A DNA stretch of 64,000 bases, from the NCBI RefSeq assembly GCF_040869045.1, contig NC_090319.1, positions 345,320,302 to 345,384,301 of the forward strand, given 5' to 3'. Within the stretch, counting starts at the first letter, position 1; the number at the start of each line of letters is the position of its first letter. This stretch comes from Eurosta solidaginis. Lineage: Eukaryota; Arthropoda; Insecta; Diptera; Tephritidae. The position numbers and the translations under genes were made by a program. The notes beneath the pieces are model-generated. The model had not been told where the DNA came from. It ran no database searches and saw only the letters and a program-made list of their open reading frames with translations. This document shows, one piece after another, positions 49,001 to 54,849 of the stretch.

Positions 49001-52000
49001 GGGCGCGAGCAGCAGCGGGTACTAGTTGTGGCTTGCTGAGCAGCTGGGCTGCTGGAAGGTAGTGTGGGCGCTAAGGTGTAGACTACGGGACGCCCTTGGA
49101 CGTGAAGAGCAAGGAGCCACAAAAGATTTATAAAAGTTACGTGGACGTCGGGTTTCGGGATCAAGCCCAGAACAAACTGTCCGATGCAACCATCCCTTAC
49201 ACGAGGCACACTGAACAGAGTTTCCGGCAGATGCAGCAAAAGCATTTCTCAGGACCGGGGTCAGACGTTCCCGGATTGGATCATATACCTTCCCGGAGCA
49301 AGAGAATATGGAGCAGAACCGCTGCAAGGAGCTGATGGGAGGATGATAATTTGTGGGAGGGACGCAACAAATTAAATGGGGTTACACTCAAATGATAGTC
49401 CTTGGTCGGGAAAAATCCCGAGTCGCTCCGGTACATAGAACCGACTGCCTTGGGAAGCGGACTCGCCCGTTGAGACCGCCAGTTCCCGTGATGATCGGAA
49501 TCTCAATCATTCCGACAGCCCAAATTTTAGAAATCCTATTTTTATTAAAATGTACTTATAAATTGTAATAATCTAAGTTTTAGGCCTTAAAACGCGTAAA
49601 TTGGGTTCGAGAAGCTACATTTTGCGCTGGCAACCTCTTGAAAGGGTTGCTCTAAATAACCCCTTGAATCAATTTGGTATTATAGTCGCCTTTTGCGAAA
49701 CCTAGGTATTCCCCACACCTTATCATTGAATTTAGAATGGCCTATTAGCAAGTTATCGAAGCCGAAGACAATGCTGAGACTGAAATGGTTTTATTCACCA
49801 GACGCTACAAAATACAAATAAGCCTCGACCTGTACCCAGTTATTTGTTGCACTGGAAGAAGCCTAATGAGGACAAATCTTGCAATGACATAACTTCGCAA
49901 AAAGTTACCCTCTGCGGATTTGGTGTGTGCTTTACAATGACCTGTATAAATGTATAAGTATCGAATGTTCGCTTCCTGCAATAAATTGCCTGATAGTTTC
50001 TAATTTGACCTGATATTTTATAGTTTGATATTCTCTCTGAATCAGATTGAATTGTTAAATGCATAAGTTTACTTTCATTTAATGTTAATCTTATAATTAA
50101 TAAGTTTAATACTTTTTATAAAAATGTTATACTTTACCAGTCGATCGTGTTCGTTTTGTCGACTTTAAATAAATAAATAAATAACGGTGCAGGGTGATAC
50201 ACGCACAATGCTTTATATCATCGACAATACCCGCCATTTCCACAAAGGAATGCTCAAACACTTCCCAATAGAAATGTGTAGTAAGCTCCAGGCGAATTGT
50301 AATGCGGTAAGAATGAATGCAGTCCTGTCTTTGATCTTTTTCTCCGTAGTCATGAACTCTGTTATGACGTTTTGGTTTTTACTGAGACATGGTTGAAACC
50401 AACTGTGTTTAACTCTGATATATTAGCAGATTCTTATGAGATCTTTAGAAAAGACCGACGAAACAGAGTTGGTGGAGGCGTGTTAATCGCCGTACATACT
50501 AGGTTCTCTGCTGAAGAAGTGTACTTCGATGATTCTTCTGATGTTGAAATTCTCTGCGTGTGAGTTAAACTTTTATCTACTTATAAATATTTTGTTGCGT
50601 CCTATATTCCCCCCCAGTCAGATATTTCTGTATACTTAATACATTCTTCCCTATTGAAATTTTTATTTGCTGTGTCAAGGTCTGTTGATTCTGTCTTAGT
50701 GGCTGGCGATTTTGGTAATAGTCTAGTTGAGGGGTCGACTGCTAATATGCTACCAAAAATATCGAGAGAGGTGTCAAAAGACGCGTATTAATCTCGAGAA
50801 CAATAATCCGATGGCGGAAAAGAAAAATTTTATCTCTGTCCGGAGATATTTGCAATTGAAGTTGGCGATTTGCATGTGGTTGTTGTTGTGTTTGTACCCA
50901 CAAAAAAAATTGTGCATCACCGTGGCGGTAGCTACGGTTATACCACACACCCGGACTTGGCAAGGCGTAGCCCAGGGTTATTTTTTATAATCGCTGCCGA
51001 AGGCCGCCAACGCAGAAAGGTGTTCTGAGCAAAAATACTATGGATCCGACCCCCGGTTTCGGAGGTACCCGCGGGTCTTTTTTCGGTTTTTCGTTAATAT
51101 CTTTTATTTAATTATTTTCCGCCTTCGGATAATTAATACTGATGTCAAGACGCGTCGTTTGACACCTCTCTCGATATTTTTGGTAGCGTATTAGCAGTCG
51201 ACCCCTCAACTAGACTATTACCGCGATTTTAATCTGCCCTTTGTGTCGTGGAATTTTATTGACGGAATGCTAGTTCCTACTGCTTGTAATGTTGTATTCT
51301 ACGAGTTTTTAAATGACCTTGCAGACATTGGGCTTTATCAACTTAACAGAATTCATAATAAATTCGGCAAATATCTTGATTTGATTTTTTCAGACGACAC
51401 ATCGAATTGTTCTGTTACTCGATGTGATCCAGTGGTGTTGCCTGAGGATGTTTATCATCCAGCACTTTCAATTTACCTGGATTGTCTTAGCTTACCGGTG
51501 AGGAACACTACCGATCCGAATGCGTCTTCGCACCGGTTTCTGTTTAGAAAGGCCAATTGGTCTTTACTAATCGACGAAGTCTCTAAAATAAAGTGGCATG
51601 AGTACGACGGAGATATTGAAGCGAGCTCCGTTCATTTCACCAACGTTTTACATGCGATATTCCTCAAATGTGTGTCTTTCTCTAAAACCTCCTCAGCATC
51701 TCCAGCTACTGATTGGAGCTCTAGAGAACTTAATTATCTAAAAAACAAACAAAAAACGCTTCTTCAAGCGTTTCAAATTAGCTGGCTCTAATAGTGACTA
51801 TGCTACATACTCCATCTTGCGCCTTAAGTACAACTGCTGCAGATAAGATGCTGGGTTTGGGGTGGATTAACTTTATCCTGCCTAACGTCCAATTCTAAAC
51901 ATATGCATATATTTAACATTAAACATTTGTTTTCCGCTCTCAACCAGTATATATTACATATTTCTTCTATCATTTGTGCGTGCATTGATGTGTTATATAC

Positions 52001-52302
52001 CTGCAGCACGCCAAACCCTCTTAGTCAACAAACAAACAAACTCGTTTATTAGATCTATAATAATAATGTGCTATCGCGTCATATTTACGCACCTCTTCTA
52101 CCAATCTTCGTGGTATATGGAAGAAACTGAGCAAGAGTTTTAACTTCACTTGGGTCTGTAAATCCGGAAAACATTCTTTAATATTGCGTAGCACTTCCTT
52201 ATTCAGTTGCGAGCATATCGACCCACTTATCCACGAATCGTTCGAAGTACCGAGTTTATTATGCAGCCACAAGGAAGTGTCGCTGTCCCGCACATTCGCC
52301 AT
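25381..52302 (-). CDS. Nelf-A: NELF-A, negative elongation factor subunit A (7 coding exons)
   Basis: NELF-A is a nuclear subunit of the NELF complex that, with DSIF, holds RNA polymerase II in promoter-proximal pausing. The start MANVRDSDTSLWLHNKLG matches the animal NELF-A N-terminus. The conserved N-terminal domain spans residues 1 to about 160, then the basic stretch KHFTIKRKPKSANLRTELL (about 165-183). A long Gln/Thr/Ser-rich middle (about 260-1220) follows, and last the conserved C-terminal block HEMFRKANRVSRPDKALILG...GEWKTFQNYRRLDQS (about 1230-1320). Coding exons 52302-52093, 32890-32636, 32544-30955, 30463-29306, 29234-28779, 25807-25652 and 25578-25381 join in phase 0 throughout to 1340 codons plus stop. 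I saw no frameshift or premature stop. Intron 1 (19.2 kb) and intron 5 (3 kb) are filled with transposons. Confidence 0.95.
25652..25807 (-). CDS. Nelf-A: NELF-A coding exon 6
   Basis: 52 codons, acceptor CTTAATTTACAG, reading NEHVHKAHEMFRKANRVS, then RPDKALILGFMAGMREN and the SENVIVIKLGESE end. This is the most conserved part of the NELF-A C-terminus. Donor GTAACA. Confidence 0.95.
25905..26346 (-). mobile_element. 3' end of an I-type LINE, in NELF-A intron 5
   Basis: The minus strand reads EIIGFNKAHLLMVIGVLTGH, the region after RNase H in I-clade elements. It runs down to a non-coding end closing in GGGGAGCTGCCACCTAACCTAACG. The AACCTAAC end is typical of such LINE tails in flies. The 5' part is truncated at the junction with the LINE fragment at 26347. 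Confidence 0.6.
26347..27077 (+). mobile_element. 3' part of the 2A-type LINE, in NELF-A intron 5
   Basis: Encodes the thumb and C-terminal region (SPIWSPSLKTTHWKKLQTCQ, NPNRHLI-like, LRKHFEEIRHLRTQPYE), frameshifted near 26730, then the 3' end LEDIDDNL-stop and GGTGGGGCGAAACATTGCTACAACAACAACAAC. It is closely related to 42888-47424 but in the opposite orientation. 5'-truncated. Confidence 0.88.
27180..28366 (+). mobile_element. Diverged CAA-tailed SINE split by a TIR element
   Basis: 27180-27385 and 28282-28366 together follow the CAA-tailed SINE (GTGCAACC, CCAATTGTCAACCTCACCT, AATGTGGCCATA ... CTCCCGAGA..GTTCGGGCT, CCTTAATGG, ATCACAAACAACAA). The TIR element 27386-28281 sits between the halves. 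Confidence 0.65.
27386..28281. mobile_element. TIR element (MITE-like), copy 1
   Basis: The left end CAGCCCAATTCTAAACG and the reverse complement of the right end CAGACCAATTCTAAATAT are inverted terminal repeats of about 15 bp. GCGAG/CGCGG-TTTTTT blocks follow on both sides. 896 bp, no transposase. The target duplication is not clear. A second copy is at 36264-37020. Confidence 0.7.
28779..29234 (-). CDS. Nelf-A: NELF-A coding exon 5
   Basis: 152 codons, acceptor TTTTTTTTAG, starting PSQQTIIRPVISNVQGN. Contains a run of about ten Gln (CAA repeats, about 29000-29035) and ends with QRKGLSLS before GTGAGT. LSLS is the start of the conserved C-terminal block. Confidence 0.93.
29306..30463 (-). 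CDS. Nelf-A: NELF-A coding exon 4
   Basis: 386 codons, acceptor TTTTTCTAG, starting KQLISSGTSTTTAQS, almost entirely Gln/Thr/Ser-rich, ending ...TNIMNT before GTAAGT. No conserved domain. Purity of the frame over 1.1 kb, with many CAA/CAG codons, supports coding. Confidence 0.93.
30955..32544 (-). CDS. Nelf-A: NELF-A coding exon 3
   Basis: 530 codons, acceptor TATGCCTATAAG, starting VGQQPNPVKHFTIKRK. It holds the basic RNA/partner-contact region (RGMPRKMTDTTPLKGIPSR), then Ser/Thr/Gln-rich sequence. A Gln run of about 13 residues lies near its end (about 31020-31060). Donor GTAAGT after ...VSRS. Confidence 0.95.
32636..32890 (-). CDS. Nelf-A: NELF-A coding exon 2
   Basis: 85 codons, acceptor TTTGTGCTTTGCAG then TGG AAA (WKSELEEVIEVAGLDSELW...), ending ...LYLNKNALVSV before donor GTGAGT. 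It completes the conserved N-terminal domain (MLPLECLYLNK). Confidence 0.95.
32935..34852 (+). mobile_element. Diverged relative of the 2A-type LINE, in NELF-A intron 1
   Basis: + strand reverse transcriptase to C-terminus: CCTATCGCTGAAGTCATTTGTCATTCC (non-coding frame now), VALNLSKGFDTVNHGT (A motif), then the SINE 33467-33882, then RTILGVTF-like and thumb sequence. The 3' end is near 34852 with CACAAGAACAACAAGAG. Several frameshifts. It begins only about 45 bp from the acceptor of NELF-A exon 2. Confidence 0.75.
33467..33882 (+). mobile_element. CAA-tailed SINE, complete copy with 9-bp target duplication
   Basis: 416 bp starting CCCAGCGGGTTAGGGG and ending ATCGCTACAACAACAACAA. Flanked by CACGGCCAC at 33458-33466 and 33883-33891. 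Inserted in LINE sequence. The 5' part contains GGTATGCCTGTCGTAAGAGG. No open frame. Variable-size duplication and the repeat tail indicate LINE-mediated insertion. Confidence 0.9.
34994..35349 (+). mobile_element. tRNA-derived SINE, full length
   Basis: The head GCCACCGTGGTGTGATGGTAGC has an A-box-like TGGTGTGATGG. The B-box-like GGTTCACACCC follows, so a tRNA-derived Pol III promoter is likely. The body carries TCTAAGCGGGGTCGCCCC and ends GCGCCTTACATTTATTT. Near-identical AAGTGAAA flanks (about 34985 and 35352) look like the target duplication. Confidence 0.9.
35398..35828 (-). mobile_element. CAA-tailed SINE, complete copy
   Basis: Reverse orientation: (TTG)n at 35398-35414 is its tail and CCCTAACCCGCTGGGG at 35813-35828 its start. 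It closely matches 33467-33882. A short duplicated GACAGGCATAC..AC segment lies near its 5' end. No clear target duplication. Confidence 0.88.
35924..36263 (-). mobile_element. CAA-tailed SINE, cut by a TIR element
   Basis: Same order as the copy at 35398 (TTGTAGCGATAAGGTTACTCCCC at the tail side) but stops at CCTTGAATAAGATATT, where the TIR element 36264-37020 begins. Confidence 0.8.
36264..37020. mobile_element. TIR element (MITE-like), copy 2, truncated
   Basis: Starts CAGCCCGATTCTAAACG and matches 27386-28147 almost throughout, with small indels (a GTGCATTGTTTATACC insertion near 36925). It ends at GCGCAACGAAATT, where CR1-like LINE sequence begins, so about 130 bp and the right terminal repeat are missing. 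Confidence 0.8.
37021..40096 (-). mobile_element. CR1/Jockey-like LINE with PHD and RRM-like ORF1, internally deleted
   Basis: On the minus strand ORF1 starts at 40070: MDKYCAKCDKHFSHSD, a Cys/His finger (CGGFCKNVYHRSCC, YMCADC). It then has a Ser/Asn/Thr-rich part with two 171-bp direct repeats (39417-39247 and 39246-39076) and an RRM-like end (RSIFVSRLHASLTESDISNY, about 38940-38660). ORF2 starts near 38586 with an APE-type endonuclease (FRKDRLARAGGGVLIAVHT, VLGDFNLPCVSW, KCLDLIFSDD). The reverse transcriptase survives as its start and thumb only (37488-37021): SSGPDQIPSVVLKS jumps directly to a post-palm stretch, so the catalytic palm is deleted. Several frameshifts. Dead copy. Confidence 0.85.
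39076..39417 (-). repeat. Two direct 171-bp repeats in LINE ORF1
   Basis: Each unit encodes 57 residues beginning NT(D/A)DIPNTTVNPSAAAN. The two copies are nearly identical, so the duplication is recent compared with the rest of the element. Confidence 0.9.
40097..41694 (+). mobile_element. Helitron-like non-autonomous element with ~129-bp tandem repeats
   Basis: Begins TCTATATATATG after an A and ends GGGTCTGCTAG before a T, the TC..CTAG pattern and A/T insertion of Helitrons. Inside is a tandem array (about 40395-41060) with repeats of about 129 bp, each with TCTCGAGATATAGGCCAAAA and ATGTGTTTATACAATATGG. A GGGACT-rich tract (about 41328-41425) and a GA-rich tract (about 41465-41580) follow. 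No Rep/helicase gene. The 3' hairpin expected of Helitrons is not convincing, so the class is an inference. Confidence 0.55.
40395..41060. repeat. ~129-bp minisatellite, about 5-6 units
   Basis: The CTCGAG of the unit recurs at 40405, 40516 (variant), 40645, 40774, 40903 and about 41032. The first spacing is 112 and the later ones 129. Inner units are nearly identical and outer ones diverged. Confidence 0.9.
41768..42808 (-). mobile_element. 2A-type LINE copy truncated at both ends
   Basis: The minus strand runs from the endonuclease end (LSILISFERIADFIFTEKRT at 42808) through the linker (RRHFPSEAANLARERD, DINQRIRLLVDEHKRAKWEE) into the start of the reverse transcriptase (KAVGPDRIAMLMLKSLG). 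It stops near 41768 at GLNQNPHH, before the catalytic motifs. It keeps the frame (KRAKWEEHL) that is broken by 1 base in the neighbour. Confidence 0.88.
42810..42887 (-). repeat. Orphan second copy of the LINE 3' end with CAA tail
   Basis: ATATTGATAACAATTTGTGATCGG..GGTGGGGCGAAGCATTGCTACAACAACAACAACAACC directly follows the tail of the LINE 42888-47424, giving two 3' ends in a row. It is only 78 bp. The next copy (41768-42808) starts right after its tail. Confidence 0.85.
42944..44953 (-). CDS. LINE ORF, C-terminal part: reverse transcriptase and CCHC-type tail
   Basis: 669 codons open to the natural stop. Reverse transcriptase motifs: VVPLLKPGK, YRPISLLSPVAK, LDLSKAFDTVNHG (A), VPQGGVLSPLLF (B), VSYADDCTIM (C, catalytic YADD), LHPKILGVTFD (thumb side). 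The C-terminus holds CPACNVSPHDTNHLFNC, a C-x2-C-x8-H-x4-C knuckle. In motif B the residue before VPQG is Lys (QKVPQG), where the copy at 47425-49458 has Gly. That may weaken activity. The frame is otherwise open. Confidence 0.9.
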   Translation of the reverse strand: MGKLWSTVKSLSHPTKHKDKVSIAFGDKVLSDAKKCASAFCRQYIMHPTVDKDRRRANRHAHKHKLSASPITITAREVEDAIGRAKPSKAVGPDGIAMPMLKNLGKEGFKYLAHVFNLSLSTFVIPVKWKMAKVVPLLKPGKPANVGESYRPISLLSPVAKTLEAILLPYFQAHLQLAPHQHGFRKLHSTTSALNVISTQINCGLNQYPHHRTVLVALDLSKAFDTVNHGSLLQDLEGSTLPPCLKRWTANYLGGRQASVQFRNETSKQRRIKQKVPQGGVLSPLLFNFYISKLPSPPEGVTIVSYADDCTIMATGPGPEIDELCNKINGYLPDLSSFFASRNLALSPTKSSATLFTTWTPQMSTILNIHVDGTTLPTVLHPKILGVTFDQDLHFGAHATAIVPRIQSRNKILKSLAGSTWGKDKETLLTTYKAISQPITCYASPIWSPSLKTTHWKKLQACQNTALRIATGCLLMSPEHHLHNEARILPIRERNEMLTKQFLLNTQKPGHPNRHLIDEPAPPRGLRSHLRKHFEEIRHLRTQPYEAEKHKQVLGELHRQASDLYVGNCPVNPVLEEKYPELAEEERILPRETRVTLAQLRSGYCNRLNSYLSRINPDLQNVCPACNVSPHDTNHLFNCNVEPTPLTPLSLWSTPVETASFLGLPLEDI
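44977..45590 (-). CDS. LINE ORF, middle part: endonuclease end and linker
   Basis: Resumes the frame after the nested insert with LGDFNAHHDLWHSN (catalytic Asp/Asn), SSPDISIVSAEL and ASDHLPI (Asp-His pair), the closing motifs of APE-type endonucleases. A linker with DARQGERAFRKVIESASAHF follows. It ends in KRANGRST-stop because one T is missing at about 44994. The related copy at 41768-42808 reads KRAKWEEHLRG in frame here. Confidence 0.85.
45591..46080 (+). mobile_element. Nested 3' fragment of a CR1-like LINE
   Basis: Inserted in the endonuclease of the 2A-type LINE, opposite strand. 45625-46008 encodes the tail of a reverse transcriptase protein (MQNRCMRFILKKPRDTRTAD, then MLRSLNWLSVKQKIFFHAMK). 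It then has a short 3' end with (TAAA) and (GAAAT) repeats. Severely 5'-truncated, as is usual for LINE insertions. Confidence 0.8.
46080..47402 (-). CDS. LINE ORF, N-terminal part: 2A-like site, zinc fingers, start of endonuclease
   Basis: Starts ATG at 47402. Residues 46-57 read LLREGIEPNPGP, like the 2A ribosome-skipping sequence (consensus D(V/I)ExNPGP) with Gly where Asp is usual, preceded by a Leu-rich stretch (QQLLAAGLLHI). If active, it would release a 56-residue leader. Then a PHD-like finger (WFCCICQKR, QCVSCKGWLHRTGC, 66-119) and a second one (CTVCQHRIY, QCSSCLGWCHFPRC), Pro/Ser-rich linkers, and the endonuclease start ILQFNCNGLTGK with AAIQETKL. The frame is cut at 46080 by a nested insert. 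Fingers of this kind may bind nucleic acid or chromatin; that is not shown here. Confidence 0.85.
47425..49458 (-). mobile_element. 2A-type LINE copy, internally deleted, no tail
   Basis: Same 5' end as the neighbour (GCTTCCCAAGGCAGTCGG at 49458). It keeps the first finger (QCASCKGWLHRTVC) and part of the second, then jumps near 48745 to the reverse transcriptase after motif A (LLQDLEGSTLPPCLKR-like). Motif B is QGVPQGC and motif C YADDCTIM. A second small deletion occurs at 48063-48084 (the SPSLKTTHW piece is missing). The 3' end stops at GATATTGATAC, before the CAA tail, and is joined directly to the 5' end of the next element. Confidence 0.85.
49596..49720 (-). mobile_element. CAA-tailed SINE fragment
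   Basis: AATTGGGTTCGAGAAGCTA, GCGCTGGCAACCT, CCCCTTGAAT..., ATTATAGTCGCC match the middle of the SINE in reverse. Ends on both sides are degraded. Confidence 0.7.
50345..51795 (+). mobile_element. CR1/Jockey-like LINE fragment (endonuclease), split by a TIR element
   Basis: + strand VFTETWLKPTVFNSD, FRKDRRNRVGGGVLIAVHT (50372-50563), then after the TIR element 50714-51222, SWNFIDGMLVPTACN, KYLDLIFSDD and the endonuclease-RT linker (HRFLFRKANWSLLIDEVSK). Same family as 37021-40096 but the opposite orientation. It stops near 51795. No reverse transcriptase. An AT-rich (TAAA)n tail of another LINE lies just left, at about 50160-50183. Confidence 0.8.
50714..51222. mobile_element. TIR element (MITE) with ~70-bp terminal repeats and 8-bp target duplication
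   Basis: Both ends read inward GGTAATAGTCTAGTTGAGGGG and stay almost identical for about 70 bp (to GTGTCAAA.GACGCG). Flanked by GCGATTTT at 50706-50713 and 51223-51230. Removing it leaves the LINE reading frame GGC GAT TTT AAT (GDFN). No gene inside. The 8-bp duplication fits hAT, P or Merlin type; the class is not determined. Confidence 0.9.
52093..52302 (-). CDS. Nelf-A: NELF-A coding exon 1
   Basis: 70 codons from ATG (52302) to ...PRRLVEE, then donor GTGCGTAA. The open frame runs on into the intron for 23 codons, which are not part of the protein. The start is fixed by homology with the animal NELF-A N-terminus (RESDT.LWLHNKLG-type). Confidence 0.95.
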
Positions 52303-52598
52303 ATTTTCACAATTATTTTGATTATTTCACTTTAACAATAACACAAAACACGTATTTGTTGCATAAACACTTAAATAGCTCACGGTGCAAACTCAATTTG
52401 CACCAAAATACTTTTTTTATTAATCGCGTTCACTTTTTCGCCAATCAAAAAATTTGACACGGAATCCCGAAACGAAAATATAAATGGCGGCGTCGAGCAA
52501 GGTTGCATTTATACGTTCAATTTAAACAGAGTTGCATGGCGTAACATACTTTACTCCATATATTTTTTGATTTTTCATGTACGGACACATGAAGGGGT
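52303..52598. promoter_or_regulatory. Nelf-A: NELF-A upstream region (putative promoter)
   Basis: About 300 bp between the NELF-A start codon and the next open stretch. AT-rich with GGTGCAAACTCAATTTGCACC, an inverted repeat (about 52384-52404), and ATAAATGGCGGCGTCGAGC near 52480. No TATA box at a fixed distance could be assigned. Promoter position is inferred from gene position. Confidence 0.35.
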
Positions 52599-52772
52599 AT
52601 GCACATCCAGCTAAACCTTAAGGTGGCGAAGGATGAACTGAAAATGGATCGCACGACGGAAAATTCATACATTAATCCCGTCAAAATACGAGGGATTGGG
52701 GACGAAACCTCGAAAGCGCAGTCTGAGACCGACAGCTGCTGCAATGATGAGACTCAGGTCCTTTCAGCGTAA
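52599..52772 (+). other. Small open frame (57 aa) upstream of NELF-A, uncertain
   Basis: ATG at 52599 opens MHIQLNLKVAKDELKMDRTT, ending ...ETQVLSA-stop. Another short frame (MYGHMKGYAHPAKP) overlaps its start. No family is recognised. It may be chance or a decayed exon. Confidence 0.2.
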
Positions 52773-52984
52773 TTCGGGACAGAAAACACGTTCTTTTCAA
52801 CCTTCAAATAAACGTTGATCATCACTTTGAGATACCATTTGATTTGTTTATCGGCAACTACCGCATTCGGACAGCATAAATATTCAAACTATGCTATCAT
52901 TAAGGGCCAATTGATGGTGACCTATCCATAACCAGATAAAACAGCTGATCGAACCAACCTTATGGAAATCAATGTAATCGATTA

Positions 52985-53183
52985 AAAGTCCGTGCAGACT
53001 AAGCGACGCGACACATACCGACACGTTCCACAAAATATTCGCTGCATTTTTGCCTAATTGGCCAACTTGGGCATGTCGTATCGCCGACTGTCGCGAAGTG
53101 TGCATAGTTCCATAAAAGTCCGTGCACACTAGGCGACGGGACACGTTCCACAAATTATTCGCGGCATTTTTGCCTAATTGGCC
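52985..53183. repeat. Two imperfect direct repeats (~70-80 bp)
   Basis: AAGTCCGTGCA.ACTA.GCGACG ... CACGTTCCACAAA.TATTCG ... GCATTTTTGCCTAATTGGCC occurs at about 52985-53064 and again at 53114-53183, with small differences. Confidence 0.8.
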
Positions 53184-54849
53184 TGTTTTGTACTAAGCAA
53201 ATTTAACATATTTAACATTGTACCTCTAGTGTTCTATTCGAACATTTTAAAATTAATCGCATTACCTTGTTTCGCTGTATTTGAAGTATTTTTATCTGTG
53301 CATCGTTTGCCAATAGTAGAATTGTAGGACAGTAGATAAAATGTGGTTCAATGATCGATCTGTATACTAATATTCTATGACGGTGGTTAATATATTTACA
53401 TGTTCGGTACATGAAGCCTATTTTCTTTGCAATTTTAGCTACTAAATTACGTATATGTTCTCCAAAATTCAGTTCATATCAATCAAGACTCCTAAATACT
53501 TCATTTTGTCGACTCTTTGAATTTCACTGTTCCTTATTTTCAAGTTAACATTGCTTGGATAATTGATAACAGTGGTACTTAGGTTTTCGAAAATACCATA
53601 AATTTGGTTTTATCCACATTTACTTTCAACTTTCTTAGGCACAGCCATTTGTACAAGGTTTCCAAATCCTCTTGTATCTTTGACATATCACAATCCATAT
53701 TTCTTTCACTGATGGTAATCAATGCATCATCCGCAAATAGACGAATTTTTCAATGTTGTACACATGATTCAATATCGTTAATGTATATTGTAAACAATAT
53801 TGGTGCAGTATTGTGCCTTACGGTAGACCAATGTTTACATCAACAACCGATGATATTGAATTTCCAATTATCGTTCTTTCCTTCCTGTTGTTCAAGTAAC
53901 TTCGGAACCATTCCAATTCTTTCCCCTAATACAAATTTTAAACATGACATCCAACAGAATACTTCTATCAATTATTTCGTAAGCCCGTTTTAAGTCTAGG
54001 AAGACCGATAACACAACTTTTTTGTCACCTACATCCTCTTTCCATTCTGCAATTATCATATTCAGTGCTGCTTCACAAGAATGACTTTTGCTAAACCCAG
54101 ATTGCTCAGGTATAATTATATCGTGTTTTTCTAAGAATGCTACTAGTAGAAATGTATTGATTGGACGTATCTCCTCCGGCTTCACTGTATTTTTAACTTT
54201 TTCCACAGGTAATATTTTCCAGAAATTAGGAACAATGCTGTTGTTTGATGAACCGTTTATGCCTTCTTTGTAGAAGGGAGCAGTATATATCATGGCACCT
54301 TCTGACAATAGCCTTTTCCCGCCATATTCGTTTTAAATTTCTTAGTGATATTTATTATATCATCTAATACTATGTCTGTGAATTCAAAGGCTTCAATTTA
54401 GTGATGGAATGATATTTCGCTATTGGTGATTGCATCGCCGCTATTGACAAATCGCTAATAGCTATAGCTATTGCAATCCAAAAATATCAGTGATTGGCGA
54501 TTTTCCTTCATTCGATTCTTTTGAATGGCAATCACCTCTGGCAGAATATCGCCAATAACGATTATAGCGATTGGCGATTTTCCTTCAGCATGAAATTCTA
54601 ATACTAATATTGATAGCGGGGATGTAATCATCGATAGTGAAATATCGTTCATCACTACTCATCTGTGTGCTTTGCTTTCAGACTGAGTAAAAAAGTTTAT
54701 TGGCGACAAAAAGGAATAATTTTCTCGAAAATTGGAAAAAATATACTTTTACAAAAGTTTGCCAGCTATTATCGAAAAATGGGGATAGTTGTCTTAAGAA
54801 CTGCACAACGAAAAAAATTTCGCGCCAACAGATACTGGTAAATAAGGGC

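Noticed and set aside
52021..52092. Extension of NELF-A exon 1 to the stop at 52021
   Set aside because: The conserved protein continues in the exon at 32890 and a good donor GTGCGTAA ends exon 1 at 52093.
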